Assembly: GCA_900546245.1 (NCBI GenBank)
Contig: URBY01000014.1
Coordinates: forward strand, 1-28,497
Direction of reading: 5' to 3'
Source: an uncultured Mycoplasmatota bacterium
GTDB lineage: Bacteria; Bacillota_I; Bacilli_A; RF39; UBA660
Length of the DNA stretch: 28,497 bases
Part shown: piece by piece, positions 8,271 to 16,422 of the stretch
Layout of the letters: each line of letters starts with the position of its first letter
Position numbering within the stretch: the first letter of the stretch is position 1
The notes under the pieces: model-generated
Told to the model about the DNA's origin: nothing
The model's input: the letters and a program-made list of their open reading frames with translations, nothing else
The model's database searches: none
Made by a program: the position numbers and the translations under genes

Positions 8271-8774
8271 ATGAATGATAGAAAAGAAAAGCAAAGAAAC
8301 TATAAATCAAAAATAGCATACTCATATACAATTAAGTCAGATTATAAAGCTAAAACATTATCTAGAATAGAGGCATGTGAGAAAAATTTTAAATATTTTA
8401 GAAATTTAGATGAAGAAACAAGAGAAAGTTTAATAAAAAAAGCTGAAATACTAAAAGATAGATTTAAAATCGAAGAAAAAATTGGAGCAATAAATTATTA
8501 TAATGTTGTATTAAATGTAGCAACTCGTGATAATAATCAAGACTTTAATTATGATGAAGCTATCGCATTATTAATTGAAACAATAGATCCTAAATTAATT
8601 CTATTAAGATTATCTAGAAAGTACACTAAAGAATCAGAAAGAGAAATTATGTCAAATAGACTATTTGGATTCTATGAACCAAGATTAATAGAATTTGAAA
8701 GAGAATATGCTAAAACATTTCATAGAGCAAATGTGGATGCATTAGTAAAAAAATTAGAAGCAGCACGCTCCTAA
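8271..8774 (+). CDS. Conserved-looking protein of unknown function
   Basis: This 167-residue protein is charged, largely helical and soluble, with no signal peptide or membrane segment. I do not recognise the family. The N-terminus is rich in Lys and Arg (MNDRKEKQRNYKSK), and a central part reads LIETIDPKLILLRLSRKYTK. It has its own near-consensus promoter and an AGGAGG site eight bases before the ATG, so it is a real, probably well expressed gene. It stands alone on the plus strand between tgt and a convergent unknown gene, whose stop is only four bases away. Codon use matches its neighbours. An RNA-associated role would fit the basic N-terminus but cannot be shown. Confidence 0.8.
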   Translation: MNDRKEKQRNYKSKIAYSYTIKSDYKAKTLSRIEACEKNFKYFRNLDEETRESLIKKAEILKDRFKIEEKIGAINYYNVVLNVATRDNNQDFNYDEAIALLIETIDPKLILLRLSRKYTKESEREIMSNRLFGFYEPRLIEFEREYAKTFHRANVDALVKKLEAARS

Positions 8775-8778
8775 TTTT

Positions 8779-9894
8779 TTATTTTTTATACTCTTTTTCT
8801 GAATCATTATAAATAACATTTAATATGTTATCACTTAATATTGGTTCTCCATCTATCTTTAAATGCATCATACTATCAATATCTTTTGGATAACTAACAA
8901 TTCTAACATCACCTAACTGATATTCTATTCTTCTAAAATTTCTAATAAGTTTATCAGTCATATTATTCTGTATTCTTTCTTGTTCTTTTAGATTTTCATC
9001 TATAATTTTATTAAATTCATCAAAAGAAACTTTACCCTTTAACTTACCTACTTTTTTCATAATAGCTTTCTCTTTAGCTTTATATCTAATTGGCATATAA
9101 TCAACTGCATTTATTTTTGTAATATTATTATCTTTTAATAATTTTATAAAAATACTAATAGACATTAGTGCACTTGGTGATACATCTTTAATATTATCAA
9201 GTTCATAATCATCTTCTACATTTTTATTTACCTTATATAAAATTCTATTTATTTTTTTAGAATAAGAATTACTATTTCTATTTTTATCATTCTTTACAGA
9301 ATATATATAACATTCATTATTGCTAATACCATAATATATTTTAGGTAAATCAAATACTTCTTTATTATTCTTATCTCTTATAATATATGGACAAAAAGAA
9401 TAAGGAGTTTCAAGTACAGGATTATTTATTTTAATAGAATATACTATATCACTATTACATAAATACTCTATATTATTAGCTATTTTACAATCTGATTCAT
9501 TATAGTATAATGGATCACTAAAAAAATTTATTCTATTTTTTAAATACTCTATAGGATTTTGTAGATCCAAATCAGTTACATTATTCCAAACACTTGAAAG
9601 TATAAAATCTATGATATATGTTTTATTTCCTTCATAATAGACATAATCTATATCCTTTAAATTAGAACTCATAATAAATTCATACATTTTCTTAGTATAA
9701 AGAATTAATAACTTATCAAACAATTCTTTATTTTTAATTTCAAGAGTTTCAAAAACATTTCCATTTAAGTACTTTGAACTACCATTTCTTGTTTGAAATT
9801 CTATATTAAATTTAAATCCATCAATATCTATAACGCCACCAGTTGCTTCTATTAATATTTTATTATAAAATTCATTTATTATTAATTCATCCAT
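8779..9894 (-). CDS. Unknown protein downstream of queA
   Basis: This 371-residue soluble protein has no recognisable family and no membrane segment or signal peptide. It begins MDELIINEFYNKILIEATGG. The middle is rich in Asn, Tyr and Asp, and the part after about residue 275 has a basic stretch (RYKAKEKAIMKKVGKLKGK) followed by a helical, charged tail. The ATG lies five bases after the queA stop, and the AGGTG ribosome binding site includes the queA TAG. It is therefore translationally linked to queA. Asn-rich composition and length suggest a lineage-specific protein. No catalytic motif could be picked out. Confidence 0.75.
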   Translation of the reverse strand: MDELIINEFYNKILIEATGGVIDIDGFKFNIEFQTRNGSSKYLNGNVFETLEIKNKELFDKLLILYTKKMYEFIMSSNLKDIDYVYYEGNKTYIIDFILSSVWNNVTDLDLQNPIEYLKNRINFFSDPLYYNESDCKIANNIEYLCNSDIVYSIKINNPVLETPYSFCPYIIRDKNNKEVFDLPKIYYGISNNECYIYSVKNDKNRNSNSYSKKINRILYKVNKNVEDDYELDNIKDVSPSALMSISIFIKLLKDNNITKINAVDYMPIRYKAKEKAIMKKVGKLKGKVSFDEFNKIIDENLKEQERIQNNMTDKLIRNFRRIEYQLGDVRIVSYPKDIDSMMHLKIDGEPILSDNILNVIYNDSEKEYKK

Positions 9895-9901
9895 ATTTCA
9901 C

Positions 9902-10924
9902 CTATTTTATAAACATTGAATCACCAAATGAAAAGAATCTATATTTATTTTTAACAGCTTCATTATATGCATTCATTATTTTTTCTTTCCCTGCAAAAGC
10001 ACTTACAAGCATAACAAGTGTTGATTTTGGTAAATGAAAATTTGTAATTAATGCATTAATTCCTTTAAATTCAAATCCAGGATATATAAATATTTCTGTC
10101 CATCCAGAACACGCTTTAAATTCACCATAAAGATTCATTATTGTTTCTAATGTTCTTGTTGATGTTGTACCAACTGCAATTATTCTTCTTCCTTCTTTTT
10201 TTGCTTTATTAAGATTTTCTGCAGTTTCTTTACTCATCATATAAAATTCACTATGCATTTTATGTTTAGTTACATCTTCTACTTGTACAGGTCTAAACGT
10301 GCCAAGTCCAACATGAAGAGTAACTTCTTCTATATCAATACCTTTTTCCTTTATTTTTTCAAGTAATTCTTTTGTAAAATGAAGACCTGCGGTTGGTGCT
10401 GCTGCACTACCTTCTTCTTTAGCATATACTGTTTGATATCTATTTTTATCTTCTAACTTTTCATGTATATATGGTGGAAGTGGCATTTCTCCTAATCTAT
10501 CTAGAATTTCTAAAAGTATTCCATCATATATAAATTTAAAATGTCTAATTCCATCATCTAATACTTTAGTGCATTCCACTTTTAAATCATCAGAAAACTT
10601 AATAATAGTTCCTTCTTTTACTCTTTTAGCTGGTTTACATAAGCATTCCCACTCATCAGAACCAAGATCTTTTAACATAAGTACTTCAATAACTGCTCCT
10701 GTTTCTTCTTTAGTACCAATTATTCTAGCAGGTATTACTTTTGTATTATTTATAACAAGTACATCACCTTTATTTAAATAATTTATTATATGGTCAAATC
10801 TTTCATGAGTAATTTCACCAGTATTTTTATCAAGTACTAAAAGTTTAGAGTGATCTCTTTCTTTTATTGGAGTTTGCGCAATTAACTCTTCTGGTAAATA
10901 ATAATCAAAATCATCTGTTTTCAT
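9902..10924 (-). CDS. queA: S-adenosylmethionine:tRNA ribosyltransferase-isomerase
   Basis: This enzyme transfers and isomerises the ribosyl part of SAM onto preQ1-tRNA to make epoxyqueuosine, the step after Tgt. The 340-residue chain has the family features: the N-terminal DFDYYLPEELIAQTP, the VINNTKVIPARI strand, the GSAAAPTAGLHFT motif and the C-terminal region TNFHLPKSTLVMLVSAFAG. The longest frame begins at 10951 inside the upstream gene. The ATG at 10924 is preceded by GGGGG at a 7-base spacing and gives the usual N-terminus. It sits one base after the stop of the upstream unknown gene. Its own end is coupled to the next gene through an overlapping ribosome binding site. Confidence 0.96.
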   Translation of the reverse strand: MKTDDFDYYLPEELIAQTPIKERDHSKLLVLDKNTGEITHERFDHIINYLNKGDVLVINNTKVIPARIIGTKEETGAVIEVLMLKDLGSDEWECLCKPAKRVKEGTIIKFSDDLKVECTKVLDDGIRHFKFIYDGILLEILDRLGEMPLPPYIHEKLEDKNRYQTVYAKEEGSAAAPTAGLHFTKELLEKIKEKGIDIEEVTLHVGLGTFRPVQVEDVTKHKMHSEFYMMSKETAENLNKAKKEGRRIIAVGTTSTRTLETIMNLYGEFKACSGWTEIFIYPGFEFKGINALITNFHLPKSTLVMLVSAFAGKEKIMNAYNEAVKNKYRFFSFGDSMFIK

Positions 10925-10925
10925 T

Positions 10926-11864
10926 TTATAACCCCCTATAATAATCATCAATTTCGTTAATATTTAGTTTATTAATAAACATAAATGAAAATAAATTCTT
11001 TAATGTATCTATTTCTATTTTATCAATTTCATCCTTAAAATGATCAAATATTTCTACTAAATTAGAGATACCTTCTATTTCGTTTATCAAACCTAATTTT
11101 ATATTTTTTATCATTTTTATTAGTTCTATAAACTTCATTTGAGTCGATTGATTTAATTTTTTAATATATTTAATTCTATTAATATTAATTATTGTCTTTA
11201 CCCCTAACTCTACATCTAAAATTTGTGATAAATTATTGACTTGATTAATATAATACTTATAAATTCTATCTATTGTAAAAATACCTGAATCTAATCTATC
11301 TTCATTTGCATATACCTCTTTATCTTTATTAAGATTTTCTAAAGAAACATTAATAGGATCTTCACCCATTTGAATACATTCAATATAATCTACTAATTTA
11401 TTAACTCTATTTTGAAAATCCATTGGTTCATTTAAATCTTTCATTATTAAAGAATTTGAAAAACATTTTACAATATTTTTATACATGCTATCATCTAAAT
11501 CATCAAAAATTGATGTTGATGAAATCAGTAATCTTATTTGTTCTTCACTCAAATCAGTTAATTCTTTTTTTAATATATCATATATTTTTATGTATTCCAT
11601 TTTATTCAAATATTCTCTTAATTTAACATCACTTTTTGTTACATTATTAATTTTTTTTAAAAAGATTATATCAGAAGGATTATTCCATTCATCTTTTTTT
11701 AATTTATCATATATAGCATTAAAATCGTTTATAAGTTCAACAATATCTTCATTAGATGTACTTATCATATTTTGACTATGTATATACTTATGTATATCAT
11801 TAAAAATATTAAGCATCTCTTTATGAATTTTCTTTTTATCTTTAAATACAGTAATATCTTCCAT
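10926..11864 (-). CDS. Unknown helical protein between ruvB and queA
   Basis: This protein of about 312 residues is almost entirely predicted helix, rich in Lys, Asp, Asn and Ile, with no membrane segment, signal peptide or recognisable domain. The start was placed at the ATG at 11864, seven bases after a GAGG site. The longer frame to 11879 lies over the promoter. An extended -10 (TGTTATAAT, 11892-11884) lies just upstream. It overlaps into the queA translation signals, so the unit reads this gene, then queA, then the 371-residue unknown. An N-terminal stretch EDIVELINDFNAIYDKLKKD looks coiled-coil forming. No function is offered. Confidence 0.72.
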   Translation of the reverse strand: MEDITVFKDKKKIHKEMLNIFNDIHKYIHSQNMISTSNEDIVELINDFNAIYDKLKKDEWNNPSDIIFLKKINNVTKSDVKLREYLNKMEYIKIYDILKKELTDLSEEQIRLLISSTSIFDDLDDSMYKNIVKCFSNSLIMKDLNEPMDFQNRVNKLVDYIECIQMGEDPINVSLENLNKDKEVYANEDRLDSGIFTIDRIYKYYINQVNNLSQILDVELGVKTIININRIKYIKKLNQSTQMKFIELIKMIKNIKLGLINEIEGISNLVEIFDHFKDEIDKIEIDTLKNLFSFMFINKLNINEIDDYYRGL

Positions 11865-11883
11865 ACAAAAACCTCGCATATTA

Positions 11884-11892
11884 ATTATAACA
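11884..11892 (-). promoter_or_regulatory. Extended -10 promoter upstream of the 312-aa gene and queA
   Basis: TGTTATAAT on the minus strand with a weak TAGAAA at the -35 position, 17 nt upstream. It follows immediately after the ruvB terminator. Confidence 0.55.
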
Positions 11893-11899
11893 CATACTA

Positions 11900-11923
11900 A
11901 AAGAGTTTTCTACAAAACTCTTT
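11900..11923 (-). terminator. Terminator overlapping the ruvB stop codon
   Basis: A perfect 10-bp stem, AAAGAGTTTT with AAAACTCTTT, has a four-base loop. The ruvB TAA (11924-11922) overlaps the stem. The U tract is short (four U), so termination may be partial. Confidence 0.65.
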
Positions 11924-12926
11924 AATCAAACATGCTTTTTTGGTAATCAATTCCAAGATGTTTATATGCTTTTTCTGTTACAACTCTACCTCTATTGGTT
12001 CTTTTTAAGAAACCATTTTGAAGTAAATATGGTTCATATACATCTTCTATTGTAGATGCTTCTTCACCAATAGATGCAGCTAATGCATCTATTCCAACTG
12101 GCCCTCCATTAAATTTATATATAATTGATTTTAATAAATTATGATCTGTATCATCTAGTCCTTCAGAATCAACCTTTAATCTGTCTAATGATTTTTTAGT
12201 TATATCAATTGTTATTTCACTAAGTCCTTCAACTAAAGCAAAATCTCTAACCCTTTTTAAAAGACGATTAGCAATTCTTGGTGTACCTCTTGCTCTTTTA
12301 GCAAGTTCAATTGCAGCAGCCTCCTCAATTCCAACTTCAAACACATCTGCTGTTCTTTTAATAATATTACATAAATCTTCAATTGTATAGTATTCAAGTT
12401 TTGATATAATACCAAATCTATCTCTTAATGGTGAAGTTAAATCTCCAACTCTAGTAGTTGCTCCAACTAAAGTAAAAGGTGGTAAATCTATTTTTATACT
12501 TCTAGATGAGCCATCATTTCCTATTATTATATCAAGTGTAAAATCTTCCATAGCGGAATAAAGTACCTCTTCTACTACTCTTGGCATTCTATGAATTTCA
12601 TCTATAAAAAGTACATCACCAGGCTCTAAACTTGAAAGTACTGCAGCTAAATCTCCAGTTTTTTCAATTGCAGGTCCACTAGATGTTTTTATATTACTAC
12701 CTAGTTCATTTGCAATTATAAAAGCAAGTGTTGTTTTACCAAGTCCAGGAGGACCATAAAGTAAAGTATGATCTAATGGTTCATCTCTTAATTTAGCAGC
12801 TTTAATAAAAACATCAATATTTTCTTTAACATCTTTTTGACCAATATATTCTCTTAAATATTTAGGTCTTAGTGATAATTCATAATTATCTTCTTCTGTT
12901 TTTTCTGCATCTTGTACTCTATTCAT
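11922..12926 (-). CDS. ruvB: Holliday junction branch migration ATPase RuvB
   Basis: RuvB is the hexameric AAA+ motor that drives branch migration of Holliday junctions together with RuvA. The 334-residue length is normal. Visible features are Walker A GPPGLGKTT (58-66), Walker B FIDEIHRM (107-114), sensor 1 VGATTR, the arginine-finger and sensor region LRDRFGI, and the C-terminal winged helix ending LLQNGFLKRTNRGRVVT. The ATG has a GGAGG site. It lies 14 bases after ruvA in one operon. The gene order ruvA-ruvB-queA-tgt of Bacillota is kept here with extra genes inserted. Confidence 0.97.
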   Translation of the reverse strand: MNRVQDAEKTEEDNYELSLRPKYLREYIGQKDVKENIDVFIKAAKLRDEPLDHTLLYGPPGLGKTTLAFIIANELGSNIKTSSGPAIEKTGDLAAVLSSLEPGDVLFIDEIHRMPRVVEEVLYSAMEDFTLDIIIGNDGSSRSIKIDLPPFTLVGATTRVGDLTSPLRDRFGIISKLEYYTIEDLCNIIKRTADVFEVGIEEAAAIELAKRARGTPRIANRLLKRVRDFALVEGLSEITIDITKKSLDRLKVDSEGLDDTDHNLLKSIIYKFNGGPVGIDALAASIGEEASTIEDVYEPYLLQNGFLKRTNRGRVVTEKAYKHLGIDYQKSMFD

Positions 12927-12940
12927 TTATTTTGCCTCCT

Positions 12941-13489
12941 CTATTTTAATAATAATTTTAATGCTTCTTTTATTTGATCTTCTATTTTTAAATTACTTGG
13001 TACATTTTTTACAACTTTATTTATATCAGAATTTTTATATCCTAATGCATTAAGTGCTAAAACAAGTTCTTCATTTACTTTTGGTGATTCTTCTTTATTT
13101 ACAAGTTTACCCTTTAAATCAAGTATGATTTGTCTTGCTACTTTATCGCCAATCTTAGGAAATTTCTTTAAATAAAGTATATTTTCTCTTTCTATTGCAT
13201 CAACAATTCCTTCTACTTTTCCAGCAGCAAGCATAGGAAGAGCCATTTTAGGACCAAGTCCTTTAACATTAATTAGTTTTAAAAACATATCTCTTTCTTC
13301 TTTTGTTTTAAATCCAAATAAAGTATTTTCATCTTCTCTAATATTTTGATATAAATATACTTTATATTCTTCATCTATATTAAATGAATATGGACTTCCT
13401 ACAAATATTTTATATCCAATACCATTATTATCTATTACTATATATCCACTTTCAATTATAGTTACTTTCCCATTTATATATTCGAACAT
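12941..13489 (-). CDS. ruvA: Holliday junction DNA helicase subunit RuvA
   Basis: RuvA binds Holliday junctions as a tetramer and loads RuvB. The 182-residue chain is slightly shorter than the usual 190-205. It keeps all three domains: the OB fold at the N-terminus (MFEYINGKVTIIESGYIVID), two helix-hairpin-helix motifs (INVKGLGPKMALPML and FPKIGDKVARQIILDLKGK), and a C-terminal RuvB-contacting domain (residues 135-182, with ALNALGYKNSDI). The start has AGGAGTGATAAC before the ATG. An extended -10 lies 22 bases upstream. RuvC is not in the window, as expected for Bacillota, which use RecU. Confidence 0.96.
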   Translation of the reverse strand: MFEYINGKVTIIESGYIVIDNNGIGYKIFVGSPYSFNIDEEYKVYLYQNIREDENTLFGFKTKEERDMFLKLINVKGLGPKMALPMLAAGKVEGIVDAIERENILYLKKFPKIGDKVARQIILDLKGKLVNKEESPKVNEELVLALNALGYKNSDINKVVKNVPSNLKIEDQIKEALKLLLK

Positions 13490-13510
13490 ATGTTATCACT
13501 CCTACTTTAA

Positions 13511-13519
13511 ATTATAGCA
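13511..13519 (-). promoter_or_regulatory. Extended -10 promoter of ruvA-ruvB
   Basis: TGCTATAAT on the minus strand, 22 bases before the ruvA ATG, with no strong -35. The rest of the 13490-13717 spacer holds one copy of the direct repeat at 13547 and only open frames of about nine codons. Confidence 0.65.
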
Positions 13520-13546
13520 TAAAACCATTAATAAAAGAAACCTTTT

Positions 13547-13565
13547 TAAGAAAAAAATTAACCGA
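13547..13565. repeat. Direct repeat copy 1 flanking the DUF1016 cassette
   Basis: The sequence is TAAG, seven A, then TTAACCGA (19 nt). The second copy at 15300-15319 differs only by one extra A. That second copy is half of the mltG terminator, while this copy has lost most of the partner arm. The shared CCGA in such an AT-rich context argues against pure chance. Confidence 0.6.
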
Positions 13566-13717
13566 CTTAAAACCTTTTATTCTTCCATATATCCATTAAG
13601 ATTCATAAAAAAGAATTTTTCACACTATATAATACAACATCAAATTCATTCTATTATTTTTCAAATTATCAATCTTTTAAATTTGATTAATACCCCTTAC
13701 ACTTATTTTTTATAACA

Positions 13718-14134
13718 CTACTTTTTATTAAATCCTTCTTTGATTTTTTTGTTCATTTCTTCTTTAAATTCTGAAGAATTAAATATTCCTGTAAACAGAT
13801 CTTTAGTTGTATCTCCCATAATTGAATACATCGTAGAATTAGATAATTCTTTTTCTCTCTTCAAAATTTCTTGTTCATTTTGAACTTTTATTTCTTCAAT
13901 TTTTAATTTATGTTCTTTTTCTTTAGACTCCATATCAAGTTTATGTTTTTCTTTTAAAGCATCAATATCTATTTCATGTTGCTTCATTAATTTTTCTATT
14001 TCATGTTTGTTGCTAGTCTCAAGTGTATTAATTTCATTCTTACATTTTTTAAGAGCAATTATTAAACTTCCAACACCAGTAATAAGTGCAGGAATTATTG
14101 CAATAAATAGTTGAATCCATAAATTTGCATTCAT
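13718..14134 (-). CDS. Small membrane-anchored coiled-coil protein
   Basis: This 138-residue protein has one N-terminal transmembrane helix (about 6-28, in IQLFIAIIPALITGVGSLII) followed by a long highly charged coiled coil (about 32-98) rich in Lys, Glu and His with heptad-like spacing. It ends in a short tail, SEFKEEMNKKIKEGF. The architecture resembles small phage or mobile-element membrane proteins. No family was recognised. The GGAGGT site is strong. It follows the DUF1016 nuclease gene by 40 bases on the same strand and probably forms an operon with it. No clear terminator follows it before the ruvA promoter. Confidence 0.75.
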   Translation of the reverse strand: MNANLWIQLFIAIIPALITGVGSLIIALKKCKNEINTLETSNKHEIEKLMKQHEIDIDALKEKHKLDMESKEKEHKLKIEEIKVQNEQEILKREKELSNSTMYSIMGDTTKDLFTGIFNSSEFKEEMNKKIKEGFNKK

Positions 14135-14174
14135 TTTATACCTCCAAATTTTAATTATGGCATATTTACCACAA

Positions 14175-15206
14175 CTAATCTTCTTCTTTTAATTCAAAAT
14201 TTTTCTTTTCTTCCTCAACAGCAGTTATTAATTCTTGCTCAGTTGGCATATGTAATTTATATTCAGAAGAGAATATCGTTTTATTATCTTCAGGAAGAGT
14301 ATATTTTACAATTGTTTCATTTTTATTTGTTGATAGCAATATTCCAACTGTTGAATTTTCGTCAGACTGTTTAATTTCTCTATCATAATAATTAACATAC
14401 ATTTGCATTTGTCCAATATCTTGGTGTGATACCTTTCCAATTTTTAAATCAATAATTACAAAGCATCTTAAAAGTCTATTATAAAATACTAAATCTGGAT
14501 AAAAATGGTCTTCTTCTAGTGTTAATCGCACTTGGTTTCCAACATAACTAAAACCTTTGCCTAATTCTAATAAAAATTCCTTTAAATGTTCTATAATATT
14601 CTTTTCTAAATCAGATTCTAAATAATCTGTATTTTCTTTTATATCTAAAAATTCTAATACAAAAGGATCTTTAACCAAATCTTTACTTGTTTTTAATATT
14701 TGTCCTTTTTCAGATAGTTCCAATACTTTTTCTTTATTAGCGGATAATGTTAATCTTTCATAAAGTAGTGAATCTCTTTGTCTTTGAAGTTCTCTAACAC
14801 TCCATTTAGAATTAATCGTTTCTTTTATATAGAAATTTCTTTTTGAATCTTCATCTATTTTAATAAGTTCTAAATAATGAGACCAGCTTAATTGCGACGA
14901 CACTGTTGTCGCAATTGGAAAACAAATATAAAATTTTCTCATTCTTTCTAAATTTCTTTTAGAAAATCCTTTACCAAATTCATTAGTTAGTTTTTGAGAT
15001 AACTTCTCAAGTACAGCATCGCCATAACTTGCTCTTTCATCACCTTGTTGTATTTCCATTATTGCTTTTCCTATATTCCAATATAAATTAAGCATTTCTG
15101 TATTCACAGTTTGATAAACTTTGTTTCTACTATTTATAACTAAATCTTTAATATTAGCAAAAATATTATTTATTTCATTATCATTATTTATTAATTCATT
15201 GCTCAT
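14175..15206 (-). CDS. DUF1016/YhcG-family PDDEXK nuclease
   Basis: This 343-residue protein matches the YhcG/DUF1016 family. The N-terminal DUF1016_N region includes YWNIGKAI, SYGDAVLEKLSQKL and FGKGFSKRNLERMRKFY, then LSWSHYLELIKI and WSVRELQRQRDSLLYERL. The C-terminal PDDEXK nuclease domain has FYPDLVFYNRLLRCFVIIDLKIGK split over the active-site strands, giving the D and the D-x-K residues. Family members are scattered accessory genes, often near restriction or defence genes, and act as or with DNA nucleases; the exact role is not settled. It has its own TGGAAA-17-TATAAT promoter and GGAGG site, and is bounded by direct repeats, so recent acquisition is likely. Confidence 0.9.
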   Translation of the reverse strand: MSNELINNDNEINNIFANIKDLVINSRNKVYQTVNTEMLNLYWNIGKAIMEIQQGDERASYGDAVLEKLSQKLTNEFGKGFSKRNLERMRKFYICFPIATTVSSQLSWSHYLELIKIDEDSKRNFYIKETINSKWSVRELQRQRDSLLYERLTLSANKEKVLELSEKGQILKTSKDLVKDPFVLEFLDIKENTDYLESDLEKNIIEHLKEFLLELGKGFSYVGNQVRLTLEEDHFYPDLVFYNRLLRCFVIIDLKIGKVSHQDIGQMQMYVNYYDREIKQSDENSTVGILLSTNKNETIVKYTLPEDNKTIFSSEYKLHMPTEQELITAVEEEKKNFELKEED

Positions 15207-15252
15207 TAGTTTCCTCCAATTGTTTATATATTAAAGACTTCATATGTATATG

Positions 15253-15281
15253 ATTATACAATAAGTATGAGAATATTTCCA
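15253..15281 (-). promoter_or_regulatory. Promoter of the DUF1016 cassette
   Basis: TGGAAA (15281-15276), 17-nt spacer, TATAAT (15258-15253) on the minus strand, 47 bases before the nuclease start. It lies inside the repeat-bounded segment, so the cassette carries its own promoter. Confidence 0.65.
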
Positions 15282-15299
15282 TACTGTATTACAATTTAA

Positions 15300-15319
15300 T
15301 AAGAAAAAAAATTAACCGA
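15300..15319. repeat. Direct repeat copy 2 flanking the DUF1016 cassette
   Basis: TAAG, eight A, then TTAACCGA (20 nt). It matches the copy at 13547-13565 apart from one A. It forms the distal half of the mltG terminator. Confidence 0.6.
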
Positions 15320-15329
15320 AGTTAATTTT
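15308..15329 (-). terminator. mltG terminator with a UUCG tetraloop
   Basis: A 9-bp stem pairs 15308-15316 with 15321-15329 around a UUCG loop on the minus strand, then eight U including the stem end. The mltG stop (15330-15328) overlaps the base of the stem. This is the end of the cmk-alaS-mltG operon. Confidence 0.9.
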
Positions 15330-16422
15330 AATATTCAAACCATAAACCTTGATTTTTTAGTTCTTGTATCTTCTTATTATGTTCTGCATCTGTTTTAGTA
15401 AAATATACCTTCATATTTTTATCTGCAACAAAATACAAATAATCATTTTGTGTATAATTTATAGTAGCTTCAATAGCACTCTTACTAGGATTACATATTG
15501 GACCTACTGGAAGTTTACCCGCATTTTTAGCACTTCTAGTATTATATGGATTATCACTATTTATTTCAGACATATAAAGGTCTCTTTCACCTAGTTCTAT
15601 TTTTGATGCATAATATGTTGTTACATCACTACCTAATGCCATATTATTTTTAATTCTATTCATAAATACTCCAACTATATTCTTTCTATCTTCTAAGGAA
15701 ACACCTTCACTTTCTGCCATAGATGCTAGTGTAAGTACTTCATGAACTTTTAAACCTGATTTTTCCAAAGATGGTTTTAATTCTGTTAATATTTTATCTG
15801 TCTGATCAAGCATTTTTTCAAATATTGCTTTAACATCAGCATTAACATCAAAATTATATGTATCTGGTGCTAAATAACCTTCTAAAGGATAATATATATT
15901 ACTATTTAATATAACATCATCTAAAAACCAATATTTCTTAATTAATGAATTAATGTAATCTTTATTCGATAAAACATCAAATACTTCTTCATAACTATTA
16001 GTTGTATTTTCATCTATTGTTTTAGCGATTGACCTCATTGTTTTTCCTTCTTTGAAAGTTATTGTAATTTCTTTATTCTTTACATTACTACCTTTAACTA
16101 AAATATCAGTAATTTCTTTTAAGTTCATATTTTTATCAAGAGAATAATTTCCAGCCTTTATTCCAGATATTTTATTTATTTTTACATATGCTAGAAAAAA
16201 GTAATAATTTCTAATTAATTCTTCATCAACTAATGTTTCAGTAATTTCTTTAATTGTTGAACCTTCTTTTATCTCAAATGTTACTTTATCACTATTTTTA
16301 CTTACTGGAGTTGTACATATATAACAGTAAATACATGAAACAATTACAAGTATTATAACTACTATAGGTAATATAAATATTTTTTTAAATTTATTCTTCT
16401 TTTTATTCTTCTTACTTCTCAT
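15328..16422 (-). CDS. mltG: Endolytic murein transglycosylase MltG
   Basis: MltG cleaves nascent peptidoglycan glycan strands and sets their length. The 364-residue chain has a basic cytoplasmic N-terminus, one transmembrane segment (about 15-37), a LysM-like region (FEIKEGSTIKEITETLVDE), the YPLEGYLAPDTYNF motif, and the catalytic stretch LASMAESEGV with both conserved glutamates. The C-terminal LPVGPICNPSKSAIEAT motif is also present. The ATG directly follows the alaS stop, and its GAGGAG site lies in the end of alaS, so translation is coupled. alaS next to mltG is a familiar arrangement in Bacillota. A strong UUCG terminator overlaps the stop. Confidence 0.95.
   Translation of the reverse strand: MRSKKNKKKNKFKKIFILPIVVIILVIVSCIYCYICTTPVSKNSDKVTFEIKEGSTIKEITETLVDEELIRNYYFFLAYVKINKISGIKAGNYSLDKNMNLKEITDILVKGSNVKNKEITITFKEGKTMRSIAKTIDENTTNSYEEVFDVLSNKDYINSLIKKYWFLDDVILNSNIYYPLEGYLAPDTYNFDVNADVKAIFEKMLDQTDKILTELKPSLEKSGLKVHEVLTLASMAESEGVSLEDRKNIVGVFMNRIKNNMALGSDVTTYYASKIELGERDLYMSEINSDNPYNTRSAKNAGKLPVGPICNPSKSAIEATINYTQNDYLYFVADKNMKVYFTKTDAEHNKKIQELKNQGLWFEY

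Noticed and set aside
13566..13717. Possible gene or non-coding RNA in the gap left of the coiled-coil gene
   Set aside because: Only frames of about nine codons are present. A CAAATT/AATTTG hairpin has no U run, and no known RNA motif was seen.
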